From Tridacna crocea (Eukaryota > Mollusca > Bivalvia > Cardiida > Cardiidae): a stretch of DNA of 64,000 nt. The notes below the pieces were generated by a model. The model searched no databases. It saw nothing but the letters and a program-made list of their open reading frames with translations, and had not been told where the DNA came from. Below are positions 56,701 to 64,000 of this stretch, piece after piece; position 1 is the first letter of the stretch; each line of letters begins with the position of its first letter. Location of the stretch: assembly GCA_943736015.1 (NCBI GenBank), contig OX031071.1, forward strand, positions 10,016,119 through 10,080,118. The letters are read 5' to 3'. The position numbers and the translations under genes were made by a program.

Positions 56701-57175
56701 TTGATATTCACAGTCTGATAAAAAATGTTTTTCTAAAAAAAAAAAAAGAAATAAGTCTTAGATAACTTATTTGGGATTTTATTATCGGCTTGAATGCTTT
56801 ATGAAAATTGTTTTTGAGCGGCTGGACAAGGATGCTCTTGCAGAAAGGGATTAAATGCATTCTACCAAGAAAGTTATTACAAAATTTTGCAACCATAAAC
56901 TCAATATTGTATAACCGGACTGTATCATAAAGTAGGCTTGTCATTTAATAGACAGAACATTCACTAATAGCAAAAAAGTATCGAACAAGGTCAGCCTGCG
57001 CAGACTTTGCAGGCTGACCTGAGTTGATCCTGTTTCCAGATTGGGTAAAACCATTTTTTACAAAGCAAGACTGACTTACTTGTCTCTATTTCAAAACATA
57101 CATAGTGGTATACTAATTGTGTGTCTTACTTTTCATTCAGAATTTGCACAGTTTTTGTCCCAGCCGCTGAGGTAA
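47684..57175 (+). CDS. Calmodulin-like four-EF-hand protein, 4 coding exons
   Basis: Exons 47684-47708, 49586-49729, 52491-52736 and 57141-57175 join in frame to 149 residues, the length of calmodulin. Junctions: GACT^GTGAGT / TTTCAG^AT, AATA^GTAAGA / TCGCAG^AG, ACG^GTGAGT / ATTCAG^AA, all phase 1. Four loops fit D.[DN].[DNS]G.[IL]...E: residues 18-29 (DRDDNGEICVAE), 54-65 (DKNKSGKLDKDE), 92-103 (DRNNDGFIHPNE), 128-139 (DADRDGKININE). Two loops are completed only by splicing, which confirms the exon joins. Introns fall in codons 9, 57 and 139, close to positions I recall for animal calmodulin genes. The protein is clearly diverged from calmodulin, so a Ca2+ sensor role with unknown targets is inferred. 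Ends SQPLR. Confidence 0.92.
47720..48010. mobile_element. MITE, family C, with internal duplication
   Basis: TTAACCCTTTATCCC to AATAAAGGGTTAA. A ~60-bp piece (AAGGATGAAGCTGTTTCTTA ... CTTTTGATAACATAGAAAA) is present twice in tandem, so the element is 291 bp instead of 229. It lies 11 nt into intron 1 of the EF-hand gene. Confidence 0.9.
48327..48779. repeat. 37-bp minisatellite, ~12 copies
   Basis: Monomer AACTATTGTGTACATAGTTC plus CCGGGTATACGTGGTTT with low divergence that rises toward the right end. It lies in intron 1 of the EF-hand gene. Confidence 0.95.
48800..49585 (+). repeat. Degenerate intronic repeats resembling the exon 2 acceptor region
   Basis: At least seven weak copies of a TTCAGATTTTGAAGAGATTTTC-like pattern (core TTTTGAAGAGAT, with nearby CAGCATTTTT and ACCTC) lie upstream of the true acceptor at 49585, for example near 48910, 48966, 49006, 49330, 49370, 49410 and 49451. 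They are interrupted by a family A MITE at 49057-49290. Confidence 0.5.
49057..49290. mobile_element. MITE, family A
   Basis: TTAACCCTATACCAAACAAT to CGTAAAAAGCTAAA with a near-perfect hairpin at 49115-49185. Intronic. Confidence 0.85.
49586..49729 (+). CDS. EF-hand gene, second coding exon
   Basis: 144 nt encoding codons 9-57 (partial). It holds EF loop 1 (residues 18-29), the AFGFNPTPE linker and the first three residues of EF loop 2. The symmetrical phase means it could be skipped without a frameshift. Confidence 0.9.
49754..51790. repeat. (TTCC)n composite array, interrupted
   Basis: Blocks of TTTTCCTTTCATCTCTCCTC, CGCCCCCTCCTCCCTC, (TTCC)n, AACCTCTGTGTCATTCC, then CATCGCATCTTTGAAAAAAT and AAGTTTGCGTTTGATATGAA repeat about five times at ~170-280 bp spacing. 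The first block (49754-49911) is separated from the rest (51087-51790) by a hAT-like element. Pro/Ser/Leu-rich frames here are artefacts. Intron 2 of the EF-hand gene. Confidence 0.85.
49912..51086. mobile_element. Non-autonomous hAT-like element, 1175 bp
   Basis: Terminal inverted repeats TAGTGGTGGGC (left) and GCCCAACACTA (right), with sub-terminal ATCGATT/AATCGATT motifs. CTTCCTAC is present on both sides (49904-49911 and 51087-51094), a perfect 8-bp target duplication as in hAT transposons. Removing the element and one CTTCCTAC restores a standard unit of the flanking array. No transposase frame is seen. Confidence 0.88.
52351..52417. mobile_element. MITE, family E (short palindrome)
   Basis: GCAAAAAGTTTCAACCCAGG, then TCAGCCTGCGCGAAATGCGCAGGCTGA (core GCCTGCGC/GCGCAGGC), then CTAGGTCTATACTTTTTGC. 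It lies 74 bp upstream of the EF-hand third coding exon. Confidence 0.8.
52491..52736 (+). CDS. EF-hand gene, third coding exon
   Basis: 246 nt, codons 57-139 (partial): the rest of EF loop 2, a central helix (KQWVIKCRETLKNDKEELLD), EF loop 3 (92-103) and EF loop 4 up to its last residue. Confidence 0.92.
52760..54190. repeat. Pyrimidine-rich degenerate repeats
   Basis: Recurring CTCTCTTTTCCTA, TTGTCTTTACTCT, TAGCTCATTACC and ACAGTACTGTA motifs at irregular ~60-90-bp spacing. Open frames of 82-125 residues are Ser/Leu/Phe-rich and unconvincing. Contains a complete family A MITE at 53242-53470. Intron 3 of the EF-hand gene. Confidence 0.55.
53242..53470. mobile_element. MITE, family A, complete
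   Basis: 229 bp, TTAACCCTTTGCCATACAAT to GGTAAAGAGTTAA, near-perfect hairpin. Confidence 0.9.
54524..56740. repeat. 33-bp minisatellite grown inside a family B MITE
   Basis: About 64 monomers of CATCATTGACCGTTTACGGA plus CAGAGTAGGACAA. Left of the array is TTTAGACTGCCAAGCGGGAC and right of it CAGAATGTGCAGTCTGATCT, the two parts of a family B MITE. The monomer itself matches the MITE segment CACTGACCTTTTGCGGACAG plus TGTAGATCAAGATC. Monomer variants (for example the CACGGATGGAG type at about 55218, 55515, 55869 and 56231) recur every 297-363 bp, giving a higher-order repeat of 9-11 monomers. As 33 is a multiple of 3, frames stay open on both strands (328 residues, plus strand). Intron 3 of the EF-hand gene. 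Confidence 0.9.
56965..57045. mobile_element. MITE, family E
   Basis: AGCAAAAAAGTATCGAACAA, palindrome on GGTCAGCCTGCGCAGACTTT / GCAGGCTGACC, ending GATCCTGTTTCC. About 95 bp upstream of the last EF-hand exon. Confidence 0.7.
57141..57175 (+). CDS. EF-hand gene, last coding exon
   Basis: 35 nt: completes Glu139 of EF loop 4, then FAQFLSQPLR and TAA. It is too short to be seen as an open frame. It is supported by the TTTTCATTCAG acceptor and by the exact completion of the EF-hand. Confidence 0.88.
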
Positions 57176-57409
57176 CTACGCCACAACTGACGATTTGGGG
57201 GTCCAGAACAGATGTGTAGTTATAACGTGCTTAGCTTTGTAGGACAAGTTGACATTATGTACTGTACTAACGAGAAGTAGGCGATTAGCTATACAACACA
57301 AGCAGGAGAACTTCGCTCGTGCCGAACTTTTTTAAAATTATACTTGCATTCTTATTATAGATTTAGGAAGTTTCATAATTTTTAATTGCCTTTAGTTTAA
57401 CCATTCGGC

Positions 57410-57540
57410 TAGCAGTCTTATTCTAGCTTTAGAAAGAATGACAATTTTTGATTGCTTAAACCATGTGGTTTAGCCAATCAGAAATTGTTACTTTGAAATC
57501 TAGAAAGTTGTTAAGAAAATTAGATCAAGTGTGTATGCTA
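57410..57540. mobile_element. Palindromic MITE related to 39103-39302
   Basis: Centre GCTTAAACCATGTGGTTTAG with flanks TTTCTGATTGG-like and GAAATTG. The ends are not well kept. It overlaps the likely 3' UTR of the EF-hand gene. Confidence 0.55.
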
Positions 57541-57562
57541 GAGGGGTTAATGAATTAGAGGG

Positions 57563-57568
57563 AATAAA
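57563..57568 (+). terminator. Candidate poly(A) signal of the EF-hand gene
   Basis: AATAAA about 390 nt past the stop codon at 57173-57175. Confidence 0.4.
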
Positions 57569-57710
57569 GTTTCTTAGGTAACGAAACTCTGCATGTTAAA
57601 AACAAAGTTAGAATTTCTCTTCATGTTACAGCGAAATTTGCTTCATCTATCTAACCGTGGTCAGTAGTTTGAATAATTATGAGAAATCTTTCCAGTCAAT
57701 GTCGCAAGAT

Positions 57711-57939
57711 TTAATCCATTACCACACAATCCCAACTTTTGACGCCCCCGGGAAAGAAGCCTTTTGAAAACACTGTAGGAAAAGGAGAAAATGCTGGTAA
57801 CCAGCATTTTCTCCTTTTACCACAGTGTTTTCTACCCTTCCCAGACCAAATTTCCATTTTTCAGTCATCTTTATTTTGTCGTCTGTAAATGCTTTTAATT
57901 TGGACCAGTCTAAAATTTTGTTGTGTGGTAAAGAGTTAA
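57711..57939. mobile_element. MITE, family A, complete
   Basis: 229 bp, TTAATCCATTACC to GGTAAAGAGTTAA with hairpin at 57765-57835. Confidence 0.9.
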
Positions 57940-58039
57940 GCGTTAGGTTAAAAGTATGACATGTATATTTGTATTGATGGCAAATGACCCGGTCAATTAG
58001 TTTTCAATGCTGACTTATAATTATAGAATATATAGATGA

Positions 58040-58560
58040 TATTTGTATTTTTCTTTTGGTGAAAGGTTGAAACCGAACTTCATCGAGTGAATATCACCGT
58101 TGATGTTCATGAGATGAAATACATTTCTGTCTTTCACTGAAAAACATATATGCTATTCATTGTTATGCTTCTAATCCCTTTTTAGCGAGATTTATATCAA
58201 AATCCAGTACATTATTTTCTGTAATTCCCCGTGGCGTACCCACTACCCCTTCTTCATAATAACGCACTGCAATATTTCGTAAAACACGAGAAATAGAGGG
58301 TAAATTTGTGTTAATTACGTGTAATTTCATGCTTATCGTTAGATAACGGTGAAATATTTTTCGATTTCATGGTAACGACCACTGAAAAAATAACGATTTT
58401 ACACCCAAACTCTTTAATTGAAGGCGGAAAGTGCCTCTAAACCAGATGTAAATATGACGCCATTCATCCGACAGTTCTCGTGCTCTAGGTAATATTTTAA
58501 TGCGATACTTTGCAGAGTGGATAAGCCAAGGGGAATAACCGGAAAGAGCTATAATGGAAA
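58040..58560. repeat. Dispersed repeat (CATCGAGTGAA...TTTCGATTTCATGG type)
   Basis: Two inverted partial copies of the repeat also seen at 17160-17290 and 34270-34760: TTCATCGAGTGAATATCACC on the left, TTTCGATTTCATGGTAACGA on the right. Non-coding. Confidence 0.55.
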
Positions 58561-58682
58561 TTTTCATTGGACAGCTTTCAGTACAGGGTAGTTATATTAT
58601 TCCTTGACTTGAAATTGTATGACGATATCATTAAACCTATACAGAAAAACAAAAACTGATGACGAATTCCGATATAGCCCTT

Positions 58683-58911
58683 TTAACTCTTTACCACATG
58701 AGAAAATTTCAGACTGGCCCAAATTGAAAGCATTTGCAGACAACAAACTAGAGGTGACTGAAAAATTGAAATTTGTTCTGGGAAGGGTAGAAAACACTGC
58801 GGGAAAAGGAGAAAATGCTGGTTACCAGCATTTTCTTCTTTTCCCTCGGTGTTTTCAAAAGGCTTCTTTCTCAGGGGTGTCAAAAGTAGGGATTGTGTGG
58901 TAAAGGGTTAA
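58683..58911. mobile_element. MITE, family A, complete (inverted)
   Basis: 229 bp, TTAACTCTTTACC to GGTAAAGGGTTAA. CAGACTGGCCCAAATTGAAA on the left shows inverted orientation relative to 40808-41036. Confidence 0.9.
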
Positions 58912-58980
58912 TATGAGCACTTAGCTTATGCATGTGCATTAAATTGTGATAAGAGAAGAATTCATTTGTTAGGAGTTGTC

Positions 58981-59324
58981 TGCGCATGTCATATTCTTCG
59001 AAGATTCGACTGTCTTATATGACGCATCACTAGCCCCGAAAGCGGGCTGACTGTAATATTACGCTTTATAAAGTAGTAATGTAGAAAATTGCTTTTATCA
59101 ATACGTTTGAGGAGAAATGAGACCGGCTTTACCTCCAGATTTCTCTAAACTGCCGATCATAGCTGAGTGAATTGCACCAGGTAGCGTTTTATTGAGTAAA
59201 CGTTTATTTTAGTTTGAAATTCAAAGTAACGGATGTCGCGTAGGAAAGTGGTTCGGTTCTGTGCCCAGGATGCCCAAATTAGATAGATGAGTATTTATAG
59301 AATGCCATTTAGCGGGAGATAATG
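58981..59324. repeat. Dispersed repeat, copy 2
   Basis: Partner of 8714-9035, with some insertions. See the shared landmarks given there. Confidence 0.75.
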
Positions 59325-59854
59325 TTTATTAGGAGTAATTTCTTCTACTACATTATCCGTAAAAGCCGAATGGGTTTGCGTTTAGCAGCCTAAGGGAGGA
59401 TACTTAATTTCGCTATTCATGTAGAGTTGTCTCCCTTTAAGCACCTCTTGTTCGTATTTCGGAAGAAAATTATCATGTCTTATGACACAGTGCGATACGA
59501 TTGGGACAGACACGATACCCGTAAGGTAGACAAAAAGTTGACAAATCCACTACGACAGTAGCAAGCGAGGAATAGAATCCTGGATTACTGCGATTTAGTG
59601 TCTTGCAAGCATAATCCAGGATTTTATGGCTTAAAAGTTCCATTTGAATGTATTTAGCAGAATAAGGGTTAATTTGTTCAGCAAGTTTTGTGAGTATTCG
59701 CTTACATAGCCACCGCAGCAAAACGTTGATATCCCCATTATCTGCTCAAGTATATTTTCTGTGTATATAGATTTTGTTAATAATGTGTAATTGTGCAGTA
59801 AATTGTTCTAATCATATCACTCTGTCTTGAGTTCTACTTCAGGTGATTCGTGCA

Positions 59855-60062
59855 CGAGCGAGAGAGAGAGAGAGAGAGAGAGTGTATGAGAAATATGAAG
59901 GAGAGAGAGAGAGAGAGAGAGACAGCGGAAGGGAGGTCGAAAGGGAATGAAGAAAAGAGAGAGGGTAGACAGACGGAGTGACATAAGAAGGATGGAAGAT
60001 TGGAGACAATGATAGCAGTAGAGATGGAGAGAGAGATAGAGAGACAGAGAGACAGAGAGGCA
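59855..60062. repeat. (AG)n-rich purine tract
   Basis: GAGAGAGAGAGAGA runs at 59858-59882 and 59900-59922, followed by degenerate purine sequence to 60062. Confidence 0.9.
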
Positions 60063-60299
60063 GGAGGCAGATTACGTACCTATTTGGATTTGTCCTGACT
60101 CCTTTTCTAAAATCAAGTATTTACAAAGAAGTTCTCTCATCTCTTCACTGTTATTTAAAACAAGAGACAAGTGTCTGTATGGAATTCTATCGGTTTCCTC
60201 ATCCTGAACGGTTTACGTAACTGTCTACCACGAGTCAAAAATTTACTCCTCTATTCAAAACCTTTAGAAGACAAAAATGATAGTAGCTTAAATCATGGA

Positions 60300-60415
60300 C
60301 CTTCTCTGTGATAAGGTAGAAAACATTGTTGGAAACTGCTGGTCGCCAGTAATTTCTCTTTTTCCCACAATTTTTTCAAAAGGCTTTTGATTCAAGATCG
60401 TTACAACACAGAATC
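60300..60415. mobile_element. Family A MITE remnant
   Basis: GGTAGAAAACATTGTTGGAA, a shortened core, and TTTTTCAAAAGGCTTTTGAT. Confidence 0.55.
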
Positions 60416-60811
60416 GTGTGATAAAAGTGGTAATATATATTTTTTAAACATTTGAAATTATCTGCCATCAATTGATACTTCTCATTCTCGAACTATTTTT
60501 AGTAACATTCGTGGTTTATTTCTTAGGTGCTTTCTACATTCCAAAGAAACTGTATCTCTTCATGATTTTCTGTTTGACGCAATCAAATGAACCATGCTCT
60601 GTAATAAGGGGGTTAAATGCATCCCATTGATCCAAGGTGCTACTCAAGCCATCACATACTTCAAGATTCATGATAGCTATCTTTGTGGAAAACATACTTA
60701 ATCCGTAGGTAGACTTGGTCATTGGACATATAGAAAAAATTACCTATAGCAAAAAGTTTTGCCCCTGGTCAGCCTGTGCTGGGGGGGGGGGAGTGTATCT
60801 GTTTATCTTTA

Positions 60812-63800
60812 TTAATCCTTTACCACACAATGATGCCTTTTAACACTCCTGAAAGAGAAGGCTTTTGAAAATGATCTGAGAAAAGGGGAAAATGCAGGTT
60901 ACCAGCATTTTCTCCTTTTCCCACATTGTTTTCTACCCTATCAAAGAAAAATCTGATTATTAGTTATTCTTACACCTTATTGTATCTTTATAACCTATTT
61001 CTAAATTCTTCAAACAAGAACAAGATTTTTTTTAATGGAAAAAAGTTTCTGCAACAGCAACCGGTTGCTTCTGAATTTTAGATTTTTCCACTGCAGTTAA
61101 ACATAAAATTGACTTTTGAATCGCGTGGCCACCAAAATTGGTTCAATGTTTTCATGACCCTGGGGAAAATTTGGTTGACTTTTCATTGATTTGTGCAACA
61201 GGTATCACTTGCCCCCGAAAATGCCTAAGTTGATTTTGCGATTTTATGCATAGCACGTAACCGTCATATATGGTTGAGATAGTCATCGTAACCAAACCAA
61301 TGACCCAGGTAAGAGAAAACGAAAAGGAAAAATCCCTATAATTGATTTAAGCAACAGGTGTCGTCTGCTACAAAATGTTCCGTAAGTCGATTTTTCATGT
61401 TTTTGCGGATACGTAAATGGCACATATGAGACGGTGGTCAACATAAATGGGCTTGTTGTCATGGTATAAAGGGATTGAAGGAAAAAAAGAAATATGTTAG
61501 AAATTTAGTTCCCTATATTTGACATAAGAAACAGGCGTCGTCTGCTACGAAATGACCTGCCAGTCGATTTTCATGTTTTTTTTGCGGATATGTAACTAGC
61601 ACCTATGAGACGGTAGTCAACGTAAATGGGTTTGTTGTCACAGTATAAAGAGAACGGAGAAAAAAAATATATATTAGAAATTTAGTTGTCTTTGACTTAT
61701 GCAATAAGAAGCAGTTGATACTGAAAGAGTCTTAAGTCATTTTGTAGCCACTTGTCACATTATTTTCTGGTGTTTTCGCACGTGCGTAACTGGCACGTAT
61801 GAAATAGTAGTCAACATAACTGGGTTTCTTGCTGTGGTTTGAAGAGATTAGAAAAATTACATTTCAGTTCCAATTGTTTGATTTATGCAATGGGAAGCAA
61901 TTGCCACTGAAAGAGTTTTCAGTCTTTTATTATCCACTTGTCACGTTAATTTCTTTTTTTTTCTATACTACACATTGATCATTTTAGCTTATTCAATGTG
62001 CAGTATTCAATGTGGCCTGGGTTAGAAATTCCAATTAAGGGGTCGAGGGGGTATTAAGGGTTTACTTAAAGGGAAGTAACTCTTGCAAGGGCTTGAAAAG
62101 ACCAAACCATTGTCTTCTGCCACTCTGTTTTTCTTAAATTTGGGCCCTTTTTCACTGACATCTGGTATGTGTGGATGGCGCATACCTGGCAGTTTTCCAA
62201 GGACTGCACAGCAGCCTTTAAAGAAGACTTTAATTCCACTTTTTATACCGTTTTTTTTTTTCACTTTTTTTCAATACGTATATTAGTGCGCAAATTTGAA
62301 TTAATTCTGAAGCTCTCTGATTGGCTGAATGGGCCCAAGTTTGAATTTCTCAAAGCCTCTCTGATTGGCTGATTGGTACCCATTCTGATTTCTTTAAAGC
62401 TTCTGTGATTGGATAATTTCACAGAGGGATGAGATTTGATTGGCTTATTGGAAGGGGGTGTATATGTTTATCTTTATTAACCCTTTACCACACAACGACG
62501 CCTTTGAACACCCTTGAAAGAGAAAGTTTTAGAAAATGATCTGAGAAAAGGAGAAAATGCAGGTTACTAGCATTTTCTCCTTTTACAACAATGTTTTCTA
62601 CCCTATCAAAGAAAAATTTGATTATTAGTTATTCTTACATCTTATTGTATCTTTATGGCCTATTTCTAAGTTCTTCGAACAAGGACAAGAATTTTTTAAT
62701 GGAAAAGCTTTCTGCAACAGCAACCGGTTGCCTCTGAATTTTATATTTTTGCGCAGCGGTTAAACATAAAATTGACATTTGACTCGCATGGTAACCAAAA
62801 TTGTTTCAATGTTTTCATGACTCTGGGAAAATTCGGTTTACCTTTGTTTGAGTCATGCAAAAGGTACGAGTCAGTTGCCTCTGAAAGTGCCTAAGTTGAT
62901 TATATAATTTTATGCGCAGCCCGTAACTGTCACGTATGGGTGAGATAGTTTTCATAACCAAATTGATGGCTCTAGTAAGAGAAAATGAAAAAGAAAAATC
63001 CCTATAATTAACTTAAGACACAGGTGTCTTCTGCTACAAAATGATCTGTAAGTCAATTTTTCATGTTTTGCGGATATGTAACTACATATGAGACGGTAGT
63101 CAACGTAAATGGGTTTGTTGTCACGGTTTAAAAAGACTTGAGAAATAAATATATATAAGAAATTCAGTTCCCTATATTTTACTTAAGAAACAGGTGTCGT
63201 CTGCTACAAAATCTTCCGTAAGTCATTTTTTCATGTTTTTACGGATATGTAACTGGCACATATGAGACCGTGGTCAACGTAAATAGGTTTGTTGTCATGG
63301 TATAAATAGATTGGTGAAAAAGAATAATTATGTTAGAAATTTAGTTCCCTATATTTGACTTAAGAAACAGGTGTCGTTTGTTGTCACGATATAAAAAGAC
63401 TGGAAAAAAAAAATTAATTCCATACATTTAACTTATCCTCTGCTAATAAATAAGTTTGAAGGGCTAATTGGAAGGGGGCGTATCTGTTTATTCTTATTAA
63501 TCCTTTACCACAGAATATCGCCTTTAAACACCTCTGAAAGAGAACGATTTTGAAAATGATCTGAGAAAAGGAGAAAATGCAGGTTACCAGCATTTTCTCC
63601 TTTTCCCGCAATGTGTTCTACCCTATCAAAAAAAAATTATTATTTGTTCTTACATCTTATTGTATCTTTATGGCCTATTTCTAAGTTCTTCAAACAAGAT
63701 CAAGATGTTTTTTTTTCATCGGACAAAGTTTTTGCAACAACAACCGGTTGCTTCTGAATTTTTATATTTTTTTCACAGCGGTTAAACATAAAATTGACTT

Positions 63801-64000
63801 TTGACTCACGTGGTCACCCAAATTGGTTCAATGTTTGTCTGCTATGAAATGTTCCGTAAGTCGATTTTTTCATATTTTTGCGGATACGTAACCATGAGAC
63901 GGCAGTCAACGTAAATGGGTTTGTTGTCATGGTATAAAGATATTGGAGAAAATAATATCTATCAAAAATTTAGTTCCCCTTATTTGACTAAAGAAACAGA
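60812..64000. repeat. Satellite-like region, three family A-led blocks with ~171-177-bp monomers
   Basis: Three blocks each start with a family A left half (TTAATCCTTTACC or TTAACCCTTTACC at 60812, 62477 and 63497) and a hairpin, then CAACCGGTTGC and GTTAAACATAAAATTGAC. Blocks one and two continue into tandem monomers with GTCGTCTGCTACAAAATG, TTTTGCGGATA.GTAA and GTCAACGTAAATGGGTTTGT. Start-to-start spacing of monomers is 177 bp (61361, 61538), 171 bp (63026, 63197) and 177 bp (63374). The array leaves the window on the right. No gene is seen. The 62083-62372 frames are in a block-specific spacer with three short TCTGATTGGCT(G/T)A repeats. Confidence 0.75.

Noticed and set aside
62083-62372. 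Two 67-residue frames near 62083-62372
   Set aside because: Short, overlapping, opposed by an 80-residue frame on the other strand, and located in repeat spacer.
1-64000. CRISPR array, tRNA, rRNA or bacterial operon features
   Set aside because: The regular repeats are minisatellites without unique spacers; no cloverleaf or rRNA core was found; gene structure is eukaryotic.

Overview
The window looks like a repeat-dense stretch of a marine or freshwater invertebrate genome, most likely a heterodont bivalve mollusc. It is AT-rich, with intron-split genes that have canonical GT/AG splice sites. It carries dozens of short palindromic DNA transposons (MITEs), (AG)n and (TTCC)n microsatellites, several minisatellites and the roughly 170-bp 'concatenated' repeats that I associate with molluscan intergenic DNA. 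There is no bacterial-style gene packing. The species call is inference from general knowledge of bivalve repeats.

Only two host genes can be supported. (1) A minus-strand gene (coding exons 38059-38977, 36157-36422, 32058-33035) joins in perfect phase into a 720-residue multidomain protein. Its C-terminal half is a PA-clan (trypsin-fold) peptidase domain with candidate His, Asp and GDSGG Ser. It has no signal peptide and has a helical/coiled-coil segment in the middle. A TATA box, a short 5' untranslated exon and a strong donor lie near 40006-40067. (2) A plus-strand gene (coding exons 47684-47708, 49586-49729, 52491-52736, 57141-57175) joins into a 149-residue calmodulin-family protein with four canonical EF-hand loops and only phase-1 introns.

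Region by region: 1-13371 is gene-free and holds MITEs, a 27-bp minisatellite, foldback elements, SINE-like fragments and a 58-bp minisatellite. 13372-29016 is a head-to-tail array of four units of a composite repeat: a 3.65-kb transposon with ~320-bp terminal inverted repeats (TIRs), itself containing a mariner derivative and inserted in an older MITE. 29017-31350 holds molluscan tandem repeats, a 575-bp TIR element and a short telomere-like patch. 32058-40067 is the protease gene. 40100-47660 is a MITE graveyard. 47669-57175 is the EF-hand gene, whose introns hold a 37-bp minisatellite, (TTCC)n arrays split by a hAT-like element with a perfect 8-bp target duplication, and a 2.1-kb 33-bp minisatellite. 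57176-64000 holds MITEs and a ~171-177-bp satellite-like array that runs off the window.

The most interesting themes are: the intracellular-looking trypsin-fold protein; MITE families A, B and C sharing TTAACCCTT ends and hairpin cores; one insertion (B into A) that shows the TTAA target directly; and several stages of tandem arrays growing out of MITE sequence (a 2-copy stage at 47720-48010, a 58-bp array at 10022-10836, and a 33-bp array of about 64 copies at 54524-56740).
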